From Fodinibacter sp963763015 (GTDB lineage: Bacteria > Actinomycetota > Actinomycetes > Actinomycetales > Dermatophilaceae), in the NCBI GenBank assembly GCA_963763015.1, contig CAVXML010000006.1:248001-312000 (forward strand): a stretch of 64,000 bases of DNA. The letters are read 5' to 3'. The notes under the pieces are model-generated. The model worked only from the letters and a program-made list of their open reading frames with translations, was not told the DNA's origin and did not search any database. Positions 48,732 to 58,200 of the stretch are shown piece after piece. Each line of letters starts with the position of its first letter. The stretch's first letter is position 1. Both the position numbers and the translations under genes were made by a program.

Positions 48732-49148
48732 ATGACGACGACCCGCGCCACGGACGGCGACCGCCCCGCGTCACCACCGGTCCTGCCACCGCGCCGCACC
48801 GCGTCGCTGGGGCGCTACGGCGAGGAGCTCGCGGTCCGGTACCTGCGCGATCGGGGGCTGGAGGTTCTCGAGCGCAACTGGCGGTGCGAGCACGGCGAGG
48901 TCGACGTCGTCGCGCGGGACGGGCAGTGCCTCGTGATCTGCGAGGTCAAGACCCGTGCGCCGTCGGGCTTCGGCGATCCGGTCGAGGCCGTGACGGCCGC
49001 CAAGGCCAGACGGTTGCGCCGGCTCGCGGGCGCCTACCTCTCCGCCCACCCAGGCGGCCCGGGCGCGGTGAGGGTCGACGTGATCGGCATCCTCTGCTCG
49101 CCGGGACGCCCACCGGTACTGCGCCACATCGTCGGCCTGGGGTCATGA
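48732..49148 (+). CDS. YraN family (UPF0102) protein
   Basis: A 138-residue protein with a PD-(D/E)xK nuclease-like core: GRYGEELAVRYLRDRGLEVLERNWR, GEVDVVARDG and CEVKTRAPSGFG carry the acidic residues and Lys. The function is thought to be DNA-related. ATG 48732 is 12 bases after GGGAGG. Its stop overlaps comM by four bases, the usual yraN-comM-dprA cluster. Confidence 0.9.
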   Translation: MTTTRATDGDRPASPPVLPPRRTASLGRYGEELAVRYLRDRGLEVLERNWRCEHGEVDVVARDGQCLVICEVKTRAPSGFGDPVEAVTAAKARRLRRLAGAYLSAHPGGPGAVRVDVIGILCSPGRPPVLRHIVGLGS

Positions 49149-50692
49149 CCTTCGGGTTGGGGAGCACCCGCTCGGTGGCACTGGTCGGGCTCGAGGGGAC
49201 GCTCGTCGACGTCGAGGCGCACATCGCCCAAGGACTCCCGCACTTCGCCATCGGTGGGCTGCCCGACACCGCCTGCGCCCAGGCGCCGGACCGGGTGCGC
49301 CCGGCTGCCGCGACGAGCGGGGTGCCGGTCCCTCCCCACCGGGTGACCGTCAACCTCTCTCCCGCCTCGATCCCGAAGCGTGGCGCATGCTTCGACCTCC
49401 CCATCGCGGTGGCAGTCCTCTCGGCCGCAGGGCTGCTTGCGGGCGAGGCCGCTCGTGACGTCGTCCACCTCGGTGAGCTGGCGCTGGACGGCAGGGTGCG
49501 CGGCGTCCGAGGGGTGCTGCCCGCGACGCTCGAGGCGGCCCGGCGCGGGGTGAGGCACATCGTCGTCCCGATGGAGAACGTCGCCGAGGCGCAGCTCGTC
49601 GACGGGATGGTCGTCCACGGCGCCGGTAGCCTCGCCGACCTCGTTCGCTGGTACAAGGCCGCGGCGGAGCGCGGCGAGCCACTCCCACCGGCGGCGAGCA
49701 CGCACGGTGTTCCTGCGCGGTCCAGAACCGGGCCCGACCTCGCCGACGTGGTGGGGCAACCGGAGGCCCGCCTGGCCCTTGAGCTCGCGGCGACGGGCAG
49801 CCACCACGTCCTCCTCGCCGGACCACCCGGTGTCGGGAAGACCATGCTCGCCGAGCGCCTCGTGACGGTCCTCCCCCCGCTCAGCCGGGAGGAGGCGCTC
49901 GAGACCCATGCGATCAGGTCGCTGACGGGCCAGATCGGCGAGGTGGCCGACCTCGACAGCACGCCGCCGTTCGTTGCGCCGCACCATACGTCCTCGCTCG
50001 CGGCCATCGCCGGCGGTGGGTCGGGTGTCGCTGTGCCGGGGGCGATCTCGCGTGCCCACCGTGGGGTGTTGTTCCTCGACGAGGCGCCCGAGTTCAAGAC
50101 CTCGGTGCTCCAGACCCTGCGCCAGCCGCTCGAGGCCGGGGAGGTGGTCATCGCCCGCGCCCGCCAGGTCGTGCGCTACCCGGCACGGTTCCTCCTCGTC
50201 CTCGCGGCGAACCCCTGCCCCTGCGGGCGGGCGTGGGGAAAGGGCCTGGACTGCTCCTGCTCCCCGATGGAGATCCGGTCATATGCCGGGAAGCTGTCCG
50301 GTCCGTTGCTCGACCGGGTCGACCTCCAGGTGCACGTCCCGCCCGTCGCGCGAGCCGCATTCGGCGACGAGTCGGGGGAGCCCAGCGCCGCCGTGGCGGC
50401 CCGGGTCCTGGCCGCCCGCGGTGCCCAACGTGACCGGTGGCGAGCCGGTGGATGGGTGGTCAACGGGTTGGTGCCGGGCCACGTCCTGCGCCGTCCACCG
50501 TTCCGGCTGCCGCCGGCCACGACCGCCGTTCTCGACCGGACCCTGGACACCGGACGGCTGACCCTTCGTGGCTACGACCGCGTGCTGCGCGTTGCGTGGT
50601 CCGCCGCGGACCTGGCGGGTCGTACCGTGCCGGCCCCTGATGACGTCGCCCTGGGTCTCACCCTGCGCAGCGGAGAGCTGGTGGCAGCGTGA
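49145..50692 (+). CDS. comM: YifB/ComM family Mg chelatase-like AAA ATPase
   Basis: ComM is a hexameric branch-migration helicase used in natural transformation. The 515-residue protein has a Lon-like N-domain (IPKRGACFDLPIAVAVL), Walker A GPPGVGKTML (about residue 225), FLDEAPEF and a Cys-rich loop NPCPCG...CSCSP. The C-terminal lid follows. ATG 49145 overlaps yraN, and its stop overlaps dprA. Confidence 0.94.
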   Translation: MTFGLGSTRSVALVGLEGTLVDVEAHIAQGLPHFAIGGLPDTACAQAPDRVRPAAATSGVPVPPHRVTVNLSPASIPKRGACFDLPIAVAVLSAAGLLAGEAARDVVHLGELALDGRVRGVRGVLPATLEAARRGVRHIVVPMENVAEAQLVDGMVVHGAGSLADLVRWYKAAAERGEPLPPAASTHGVPARSRTGPDLADVVGQPEARLALELAATGSHHVLLAGPPGVGKTMLAERLVTVLPPLSREEALETHAIRSLTGQIGEVADLDSTPPFVAPHHTSSLAAIAGGGSGVAVPGAISRAHRGVLFLDEAPEFKTSVLQTLRQPLEAGEVVIARARQVVRYPARFLLVLAANPCPCGRAWGKGLDCSCSPMEIRSYAGKLSGPLLDRVDLQVHVPPVARAAFGDESGEPSAAVAARVLAARGAQRDRWRAGGWVVNGLVPGHVLRRPPFRLPPATTAVLDRTLDTGRLTLRGYDRVLRVAWSAADLAGRTVPAPDDVALGLTLRSGELVAA

Positions 50693-51891
50693 CGACCGCC
50701 AAGGGGGCAGCGGGCGCGCAGACGGGCAGTGTCCTCGAGCGGGAGGAGAGGTGGGCCCGCGTCGCCTGGTCGTTTCTGGCCGAACCCAGGAGCGGCCCCC
50801 TCACGCGGGTCCTCGCCGGGTCCGGCGCCGTCGAGTCGCTGGCCCGGCTGCGGGCCGGCCGGCTGGGCCGTAGAGAGGGATGGGACGCCCGCCTGCCGGA
50901 CCTGCGGGTCGAGGACCTGGTCCATGCCACGCAGCGCCAGGGCCTTCACGTCCTCGTGCCGGGGGACGACGGGTGGCCCGAGGGTCTGGACCGCCTCGAA
51001 CACCCGCCCTACTGCCTCTTCGTGCGCGGCGAACGAGACCTCGCAGCTCTCGTCGACCGCAGCGTGGCCGTCGTCGGTTCACGGGCCGCCACCGAGTACG
51101 GGCTGCGCGTCGCCGCGGACCTCGCGGACGGGCTCGTCGGGCGCGGCTGGACCGTCGTGAGCGGCGCGGCCTACGGGATCGACGCCGCGTCCCACAGGGC
51201 GGCCCTGGCGGCGGAGGGCACGACGGTCGCCGTGCTCGCGTGCGGGGCCGATCGCGCGTATCCCTCGTCCCATCGCGGCCTCCTCGACGACATCGCCCGC
51301 ACCGGGGCGGTGGTCAGCGAGGTCCCGCCGGGTTGGGCCCCCTTCCGGTCCCGCTTCCTGGCACGCAACCGTCTCATCGCCGCCCTGACGCGGGCCACCG
51401 TCGTCGTCGAGGCGAGCCTGCGGTCCGGTTCGCTGACCACGGCGAGGGAGGCCCGCACCCTCCACCTGCCGGTGGGGGCGGTGCCCGGGCCCGTGACCAG
51501 CATGGGGTCGGCGGGGTGCCACGCCCTCGTCCGCGACACCGGTGCGGTGCTGGTGACCGATGCGGCGGAGGTCGGGGAGCTGGCCGGCCGGATCGGTGAC
51601 GACCTGGCGCCCGGTCGGCCACCGACACCGAGGTCCCCGGCCGACGACCTCGACCCCGTGTCCTATGCCGTCTGGTCGGCGGTTCCCGTCCGTGGCGGTG
51701 CGACGAGTGAGCGGCTGGCCGTGGCGGCGGGAGTGCCCGTGGTGAGACTGCTCGGGGTCCTCGGCGCACTGGAGGGGGCGGGGCTGGTCGTGCGGGAGGC
51801 TGGACGGTGGCGCAAGCCGGCGGGGCGGGCGGCACCGCAGACGGACACGGGACGACCCGCGGCGGTCGTTGCACCGGCGGGTGAGGGCTGA
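50689..51891 (+). CDS. dprA: DNA processing protein DprA
   Basis: DprA loads RecA onto incoming single-stranded DNA. The 400-residue protein has a SAM-like N-domain, then the Rossmann core: VAVVGSRAATEYGLRVAADLA, SGAAYGIDAASHRAAL, AVLACGADRAYP, FRSRFLARNRLIAALT and SGSLTTAREA, plus a winged-helix C-terminal domain. GTG 50689 overlaps comM by four bases. With comM and yraN it forms a competence-type cluster, though no DNA-uptake pilus genes are in the window. Confidence 0.94.
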   Translation: MTTAKGAAGAQTGSVLEREERWARVAWSFLAEPRSGPLTRVLAGSGAVESLARLRAGRLGRREGWDARLPDLRVEDLVHATQRQGLHVLVPGDDGWPEGLDRLEHPPYCLFVRGERDLAALVDRSVAVVGSRAATEYGLRVAADLADGLVGRGWTVVSGAAYGIDAASHRAALAAEGTTVAVLACGADRAYPSSHRGLLDDIARTGAVVSEVPPGWAPFRSRFLARNRLIAALTRATVVVEASLRSGSLTTAREARTLHLPVGAVPGPVTSMGSAGCHALVRDTGAVLVTDAAEVGELAGRIGDDLAPGRPPTPRSPADDLDPVSYAVWSAVPVRGGATSERLAVAAGVPVVRLLGVLGALEGAGLVVREAGRWRKPAGRAAPQTDTGRPAAVVAPAGEG

Positions 51892-51903
51892 CACCGTGGG
51901 CGC

Positions 51904-52815
51904 GTGACCGGTCGCCGCCCCGACGCGCTCGATGCGTTCGAGCGCCACCTGCTCCTCGAGCGCGGGCGTTCGGTGCACACCGTGCGGGCGTACACGCGGG
52001 ACGTCGCGGTGTTCCTCGACGACCTCGGTGCCCACGACGACGACGCGCTGCGCGCGGTGACGCTCCAGGATCTTCGCGCCTGGCTCGGGACGGTGTCTCG
52101 GCGTGGCGCGGCGCGATCCACCGTCGCGCGCACCTCCGCCTCACTGAGGACGTTCTTCGGGTGGTTGGGGCGCACCGGCCGGGTCCCGGTCGACCCCTCG
52201 CTCCGCCTCAGCGCGCCGAGCCGGCACCGGACGTTGCCCCCCGTTCTGGCGCAACGCTCGGCGGCTGCGCTGCTCGACGTCGCGGCCGTCGCGGCGGATG
52301 ACGACGACCCCCTCCACCTGCGCAACCGGGCCGCCCTGGAGCTCCTGTACGCGACCGGCATCCGTGTCGGTGAGCTCGTGGGGCTCGACGTCGACGACGT
52401 GGACCTCGGCGTGGACGTGCTGAGGGTCCTCGGCAAGGGGGACAAGGAACGCCGGGTCCCGTTCGGTGTCCCGGCTCGCAGGGCGCTGACGACCTGGCTC
52501 GAGGGGGGCCGTCCCCGCTTGGCCACCGCGGAGAGTGGTCCCGCCCTCCTTCTCGGTCGTCGCGGGAAGCGGGCAGACCAGCGCCAGATCCGCGCGGTGG
52601 TGCACGACCTGCTGCGGCACGTGCCCGACGCGCCCGACCTCGGCCCTCACGGCCTGAGGCACAGCGCCGCCACCCATCTCCTCGAGGGGGGTGCCGACCT
52701 GCGCATGGTCCAGGAGCTCCTCGGGCACGCCTCCCTGGCGACGACGCAGATCTACACCCACGTGTCGGTCGATCGCCTCAAGACGTCCTACGCGCAGGCG
52801 CACCCTCGAGCCTGA
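51904..52815 (+). CDS. xerC: Tyrosine recombinase XerC
   Basis: XerC resolves chromosome dimers at dif. The 303-residue protein has the core-binding domain and catalytic set: Arg in TGIRVGEL, Lys in GKGDKERRV, HGLRHSAATH (HxxR), and LGHASLATTQIYTH (His, Tyr nucleophile). Conserved position after dprA argues for housekeeping XerC, not a phage integrase. Twelve bases after dprA, so likely in the same operon. Confidence 0.92.
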   Translation: MTGRRPDALDAFERHLLLERGRSVHTVRAYTRDVAVFLDDLGAHDDDALRAVTLQDLRAWLGTVSRRGAARSTVARTSASLRTFFGWLGRTGRVPVDPSLRLSAPSRHRTLPPVLAQRSAAALLDVAAVAADDDDPLHLRNRAALELLYATGIRVGELVGLDVDDVDLGVDVLRVLGKGDKERRVPFGVPARRALTTWLEGGRPRLATAESGPALLLGRRGKRADQRQIRAVVHDLLRHVPDAPDLGPHGLRHSAATHLLEGGADLRMVQELLGHASLATTQIYTHVSVDRLKTSYAQAHPRA

Positions 52816-52840
52816 TGGCTGGGAGGTGGGCTACCCGGAG

Positions 52841-52865
52841 CGAATGCCCGGGCGAGGGCCATTCG
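52841..52865. terminator. Hairpin between convergent xerC and M23 peptidase genes
   Basis: CGAATGCCC (52841-52849) pairs with GGGCCATTCG (52856-52865) with one bulged C and a six-base loop. Confidence 0.55.
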
Positions 52866-52924
52866 GTGACGAGCGCGTCGAGGCGTGCGGCCGCTGCTGC
52901 TCCGCCGTCCGCCTCACACCCTCG

Positions 52925-53632
52925 TCACCCGCCCGGACCAACCGGAAGGAGGGCGAGCCGCCCCGCCACCAGCAGGGGCAGCGGGTCGAGGTAGGCGTCC
53001 CCTCGACGCGCCCCCAGATGCAGGCAGCCCTGGCCTCGGCAGTGGCCGCTGCCCGCATCGAGGGTTCCGAGGACGTCCCCTGTCTCGATCCGAGCGCCGC
53101 GCACCACCGTGAGCGTCAGCGGTTCGTAGGTGCTGCGCAGTCCGTCCACGTGGGTGACCGTCACGGTGCTTCGGCCTCCCACCAGTCCGGCGTGGGTGAC
53201 CACTCCGGCCTCCACGGCGCGGACCGTGGCGTCCAGCGGCGCGCCGAGGTCGAGCCCGCGGTGTCCCGCCCCATAGGTGGTGAGGGGTGCCCGGTAGGGG
53301 CGGACCACCGGTGGGCGAGGCTCGAGGGGCCAGAGCCACCGTGCACTCAAGGGTGCCCCGGCCCCGCCGCTGCCAGCTGGATGCGTCGCGGTGGAGCGTG
53401 GCGCCACAGCACCCGTGTTCACGCCGTCGTCATGCCTGCTGCCCGCCACCGCCTGCGACCTGGAGTCAGCAGCCGCGACCGGGCGCGGTGGCGCTCGCAC
53501 CAGGCGTTCCTGGGCCGTCGTCGATCCCGAACCGGTGGCGACGGCGACGGTGGCGGAGAGAGCAACCACGGCCGCGGCGACGAGGGAGCGGCCCGACGTG
53601 GGCAGGCGAAGGATTGCGGGCACGCTGGTCAT
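52925..53632 (-). CDS. M23 family metallopeptidase-like protein
   Basis: A 235-residue exported protein: signal or anchor helix at about residues 16-35, a Ser/Ala/Pro linker, then a LytM-like domain with HRGLDLGAPLDATVRA (zinc His and Asp). In place of HxH it reads CLHLGARRGDAYLDPL, so the first His (general base) is Cys while the zinc His is kept, a form I recall from actinobacterial relatives. It may bind or cut peptidoglycan cross-bridges weakly. ATG 53632 gives a sensible signal. The 265 bases before it hold no gene. Confidence 0.82.
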   Translation of the reverse strand: MTSVPAILRLPTSGRSLVAAAVVALSATVAVATGSGSTTAQERLVRAPPRPVAAADSRSQAVAGSRHDDGVNTGAVAPRSTATHPAGSGGAGAPLSARWLWPLEPRPPVVRPYRAPLTTYGAGHRGLDLGAPLDATVRAVEAGVVTHAGLVGGRSTVTVTHVDGLRSTYEPLTLTVVRGARIETGDVLGTLDAGSGHCRGQGCLHLGARRGDAYLDPLPLLVAGRLALLPVGPGG

Positions 53633-53897
53633 GGGTCGAGCGTCGCGCGCCGGGGCACGAGGTGCGGTCGAGCCGGGACTCCTGGGGACGGCCGGCGGCC
53701 GCGCGGTCTCCTGTGGACGCCAGCCCGGGCGGCCCAACGTTGAACCAGGGCCCGAGCGGCCCACCGAAGAACCAGCAGGTCGGCTCCCACGGTCCACCGC
53801 TGTGCCGAGTCCCGAGGTGCAGATGCTGACCAACGGCATGGCCGTTCACCGACTGGTGACCGCCGCCACCCCGTGTTGCGGCGACCGGGATGCCGCC

Positions 53898-55061
53898 TCA
53901 GCCGTGCAGCGTGGCCAGCCGGCGACAGGCCTCGTCGAGGACGGCGTCCTCCTTGCAGAACGCGAACCGCACGAGCGTGCGCGCCGCGTCGACGTCGTCG
54001 TGGAACACCGAGACGGGGACCGCGGCCACCCCGGCTCGGCCGGGCAGCTCGTGGCAGAACCGGACGGCGTCGACGGCGCCCAGCGATGCGGCATCCGCGA
54101 TGACGAAGTAGGTGCCCTGCGGAACCGACACCTCCATTCCGGCCGTCCGCAGGCCGGAGACGAGCCGGTCGCGCTTCGCCCGGAGCGAGCCGGCCAGGTC
54201 CACGTACACGGCATCCGGCAGTGCAAGGCCCACCGCGACGGCCGGTTGGAAGGGGCCCGACCCGACATAGGTGAGGAACTGCTTCACCGCCCGGACCGCC
54301 GCGACGGCCTCGGCCGGGCCGGACACCCAGCCCACCTTCCACCCCGTCGTCGAGAAGGTCTTGCCGGCGGAGGAGATCGTCAGCGTCCGGTCCCACATCC
54401 CGGGAAGCGAGGCGACGGGCACGTGCTGGGCACCGTCGAAGGTCAGGTGCTCGTAGACCTCGTCGGTCACCACCCAGGCGTCGTGCTCGCGAGCGAGCGC
54501 GCACACGAGCTCGAGCTCAGCGGGGGTGAAGACCTTGCCGGTGGGGTTGTGCGGCGTGTTGAGCAGCACGACCCTGGTGCGCTCGGAGAACGCGGCCCGC
54601 AGCGACGCCTCGTCGACGGCGAAGTCGGGGAAGCGCAGCACCGAGGTCCGCCGCACCCCGCCGGCCAGGGCGATCGTCGCGGCGTAGGAGTCGTAGTACG
54701 GCTCGAAGGTCAGCACCTCGTCACCCGGCTGCACGAGCGCCAGGACGGTCGCCGCGATCGCCTCGGTGGCGCCCACCGTCACCAGCACCTGCGTGAGCGG
54801 GTCGACCTGCAGCCCGTAGAAGCGCTCCTGGTGCTGCGCCACCGCGTGCAGCAGCTCGGGCACGCCTGCGCCCGGCGGGTACTGGTTGCGCCCTCCGCGG
54901 ATCGCCGCGACGGCCGCCTCGAGAACCTCGGGCGGTCCGTCGGTGTCCGGGAAACCCTGCCCGAGGTTGATCGCTGCGTGTTCGGTCGCCAGCGCCGACA
55001 TCGTCGCGAAGATCGTCGTCCCGAAGGACTCGAGCGCCGGGTGGCCGGGGGAGCGGGTCAT
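53898..55061 (-). CDS. PLP-dependent aminotransferase, class I/II
   Basis: A 387-residue fold-type I aminotransferase. The schema: NLGQGFPDTDGPPEVLEA, QYPPGAGVPELL, NTPHNPTGKVFTP, DEVYEHLTFDG, and the PLP Lys in SSAGKTFSTTGWKVGW. The pattern matches the kynurenine/methionine aminotransferase-like group; the substrate is not fixed by sequence. TACCCT lies six bases before ATG 55061 on the minus strand. Confidence 0.88.
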   Translation of the reverse strand: MTRSPGHPALESFGTTIFATMSALATEHAAINLGQGFPDTDGPPEVLEAAVAAIRGGRNQYPPGAGVPELLHAVAQHQERFYGLQVDPLTQVLVTVGATEAIAATVLALVQPGDEVLTFEPYYDSYAATIALAGGVRRTSVLRFPDFAVDEASLRAAFSERTRVVLLNTPHNPTGKVFTPAELELVCALAREHDAWVVTDEVYEHLTFDGAQHVPVASLPGMWDRTLTISSAGKTFSTTGWKVGWVSGPAEAVAAVRAVKQFLTYVGSGPFQPAVAVGLALPDAVYVDLAGSLRAKRDRLVSGLRTAGMEVSVPQGTYFVIADAASLGAVDAVRFCHELPGRAGVAAVPVSVFHDDVDAARTLVRFAFCKEDAVLDEACRRLATLHG

Positions 55062-55067
55062 GGCCGC

Positions 55068-55073
55068 AGGGTA
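55068..55073 (-). promoter_or_regulatory. -10 box TACCCT of the aminotransferase gene
   Basis: On the minus strand TACCCT ends six bases before the ATG at 55061, leaderless geometry. Confidence 0.5.
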
Positions 55074-55175
55074 TGCCGGGCCGGTGCCCAGCGGGTCGGA
55101 TGCCGTGCCGTCAGCCTCGCCGCCCACTCGGCGAGCCCGGCGAGGGGGCGGGCGGCGGCAAGCGCAGGAGACACC

Positions 55176-55210
55176 GGGAGGGGCCGAGCACTCGGTGCCC
55201 GGCCCCTCCC
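55176..55210 (-). terminator. Hairpin terminator of the nuclease/nucleotidase gene
   Basis: GGGAGGGGCCG (55176-55186) and CGGCCCCTCCC (55200-55210) pair perfectly for 11 bases, loop 13 bases, 17 bases after the stop on the minus strand. Confidence 0.75.
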
Positions 55211-55227
55211 TTCTGCGGTGTCGCGCC

Positions 55228-58200
55228 TCAGCCCACCGTGAGGGTGAACGAGCTCGTCGTCCCGGTGCTGGGCACCGAGATGTCGAACCGCTGCACGCCA
55301 CTGAGCCCAGCCGGCACCGTGAACGTCACGGTGGCCTTGCCGATCTCGTCCACCGTCGGCGTGAAGGCCCGGTCGACGGTCGCCGTGGCGAGCGTCTGCC
55401 CTCCATGGGAGACGACGACCGTGCCGGCGGCGGGCTCGGTGCGGCTGAAGTCGAGCGACGACAGGTTCACCGTCACCGACTCGCCCGGTGCATACGTGCC
55501 GTCACCCTGGACGTCCACGCCCACCGCCCGCTGCTTCACGTCCGGCGTGATCGTGCCGAACTCGGCGAAGTAGTCGACCATCGACTCGAGGTCGATCTTG
55601 CCGCTGTCCGCCTTGTTCTTGCCCGATGCCAGTGTGAGGAAGTTGTCTCCACCGGCGGCGAGGAACGAGTTGGCGCCGACCGAGTAGGTCGTCGTGGGGA
55701 GGACAGGCTGCCCGCCCAACAGGATCTCGGTGATGCGCGATCCCACCGGCGCAGTGGGGTCGTACGTGTAGGTGAGCTCCTTGTTCACTCCGAGCTTGAG
55801 GAACGGCCGGGACGCGCCTGACGGCTGCCACTGCTCCTCGAGCACCTGCTTGACCTGCGCTCCGGTGAGTTCGAGCGTGACCAGGGTGTTCGCGAACGGC
55901 TGGACGTCGGCCGCCTCGCGGTAGGTGACCTCACCGCCGGCCAGGTCGGCGCGGAGGCCGCCCGGGTTCATGAACGCGATGTCCACGTCGCGGGTGCCGT
56001 CCTGCTCGAGCGACCACAGCTGCACGTCGGCCACCAGGTTGCCGAGCGTCGACTCCCCGCCACGGTTCTCGGGGAACGACGTCGCACCGACCGGGTTGGA
56101 TGCCACGGCTCGACCGAAGTCGCCCGTCGCCTCACCGAGCACGACGCTGCCGAGCTCGTTGGCCACCGCCACCGCGTCGGCGACGATCGGCGCGACAGTC
56201 GGGTCGTCCGGGTAGATGGCGGCAGCGCCGTTCATGAGCGGGAGGATCTCGTTCTTCATGGTGAACTTCTTCGTCACCCGGTCGACCGTGATGTCCATCC
56301 GGGAGAACCGCTCGCCGTACTGACCGCTCGAGATCACCGGCCGGCCGTCGATCACGTGGTTGTAGGCGAGGTGGGTGTGACCGGAGACGATGGCATCGAC
56401 GTTGTCGTTGGCGCCGTTGACGATCTTGCCGAACCGGGTGGACTCGTCAGTGGCTGTCTCGGGCTTCGTGTCGACAGCACCTTCGTGGACGAGCAGCACG
56501 ACGATGTCGGCCTCGCCGTTCGCCTTCTTGCCGTCCGAGAGCTGGTTCGCCACCCGGTTCGCGGCCTCGACCGGCGGCCCCACCTCGATGTCCTTGATGC
56601 CGTCCGGGCTCACCAGCGAGGGGAGCTCGTCGGTGACCGCACCGACGAAGCCGATGGTGACCCCGTCGAAGGTCTCGGTGTAGTACTCGGGCAGGGCCGG
56701 GATGGTGGTGCCCTTCTCGTAGACGTTCGCGCCGAGGTAGTCCCACAGCGCCAACGGCATGACCCGGTCGGTGAGGTCCGTGAAGCCCTGGTCGAACTCG
56801 TGGTTGCCCACCGCGCTGACGTCCAGCCCTGCCGCGTTGAGCGCCTCGATGGTCGGCACGTCCTGCTGGATGAAGGACGTGAACGTCGACGCCCCGATCA
56901 TGTCCCCGGCAGCCGCGAACACGGTGTTCGGGTTGGCTGCGCGGATCTGCTTGACCGCGCTGGACAGGGCGGCGATGCCTCCGGATGGTGCCGACTGCTC
57001 GATGCGCCCGTGGAAGTCGTTGACGGTGACGAGGTCGATGTCCACGGTCGCCGGCACCTGCTCCGCACTGACGCCGACGAGGATCGGGTCGTGGTCGCTC
57101 GAGCGGAACGGCGTGCCTGGCTCGGCCGCGGGACCCCAGTACTCGCGACCACTCCACTCGGGCGAGTTGATCGACCAGACCGCTGCCTTGGTCACCCGGT
57201 CGTTCGCCGCCGGGGACGCGATCACGTGGTCCAGGGAGCCCAGCTCGCCGTCGAACGTGTACGTGTACTGGCTGCTGCCCCGGCTGGGCAGCAGGTCGCT
57301 CCATCCTGCGTCGGTGAAGACCTTGATCGGGTCCTCCTTGGCGTAGGAGTTGAAGTCACCGACCAGGTAGACGGCGTTCTTCCGGCCGTCGGAGATGCTG
57401 TTCGCGAACGCGAGCAGCGACTGGGCCTGCTCCACGCGCTCCCCGTTGTACGGGTCCTGGTTGGGCTCCGGCGTCGTGTCGGCGGGGTTGTTGCCCTTGG
57501 ACTTGAAGTGGTTGCCGACCACGGTGACGAACTGCTTGCCGAACTTGAACGTCTGGGCGATCGGCTCGCGGGCGATGTCCCACACGCTCTCGTCGATCAC
57601 GGTCAGCGCCTCACCCGAGGGCTTGACGACGGCCGGCTTGTAGATGATTGCGTTCATGATGACGTCGGTGATGGCCGGGTCGTGCAGAGCGGCAGGCGTG
57701 CGCACGTAGTCCCAGACCGTCGACCCGGCGGCCTTGTTGAGGGCCTTCACGAGCGTGGCGAGCGCCTCGTCGGGCGCCTCGCCGAGCTTGACCGAGTTCT
57801 CGATCTCCTGGAGGGCCACGACGTCCGCGTCCAGGCCGTTGATCGCCGTGACGATCTTCGACTCCTGGATGGCGAACTCCTCCGCCGTCTCCGCGCCGCG
57901 GGCGTCGGGGTTGTCCTCCGACAGAGTGGTGAAGTAGTTGAGCACGTTGAACGCTGCGACGGTGAGGTCGCCGCCCACCGCCGGTGCCGAGGCAGGTCGC
58001 GGGTTGCCGACGACCACCTTGTCGGCGTTGACGGTCGTGAACGTGGGCTTGAGGTCCGCCGTGCTTGCGTCGTTGACCGGTGTCGGGGGCTGGAGCCGCC
58101 AGTTGTTGAAGTCGTAGCTCAGCAGCGAGCCGCCGGCCGGGAAGTTCACGACGTCGCCGTTGCGGACCACCACGTCCTTGGTGAAGTACGGCTGGTCGCC

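Noticed and set aside
51904..52815. Tyrosine recombinase as integrase of the ffh island
   Set aside because: It sits in the conserved dprA-xerC position 16 kb away and looks like housekeeping XerC; nothing ties it to the island.
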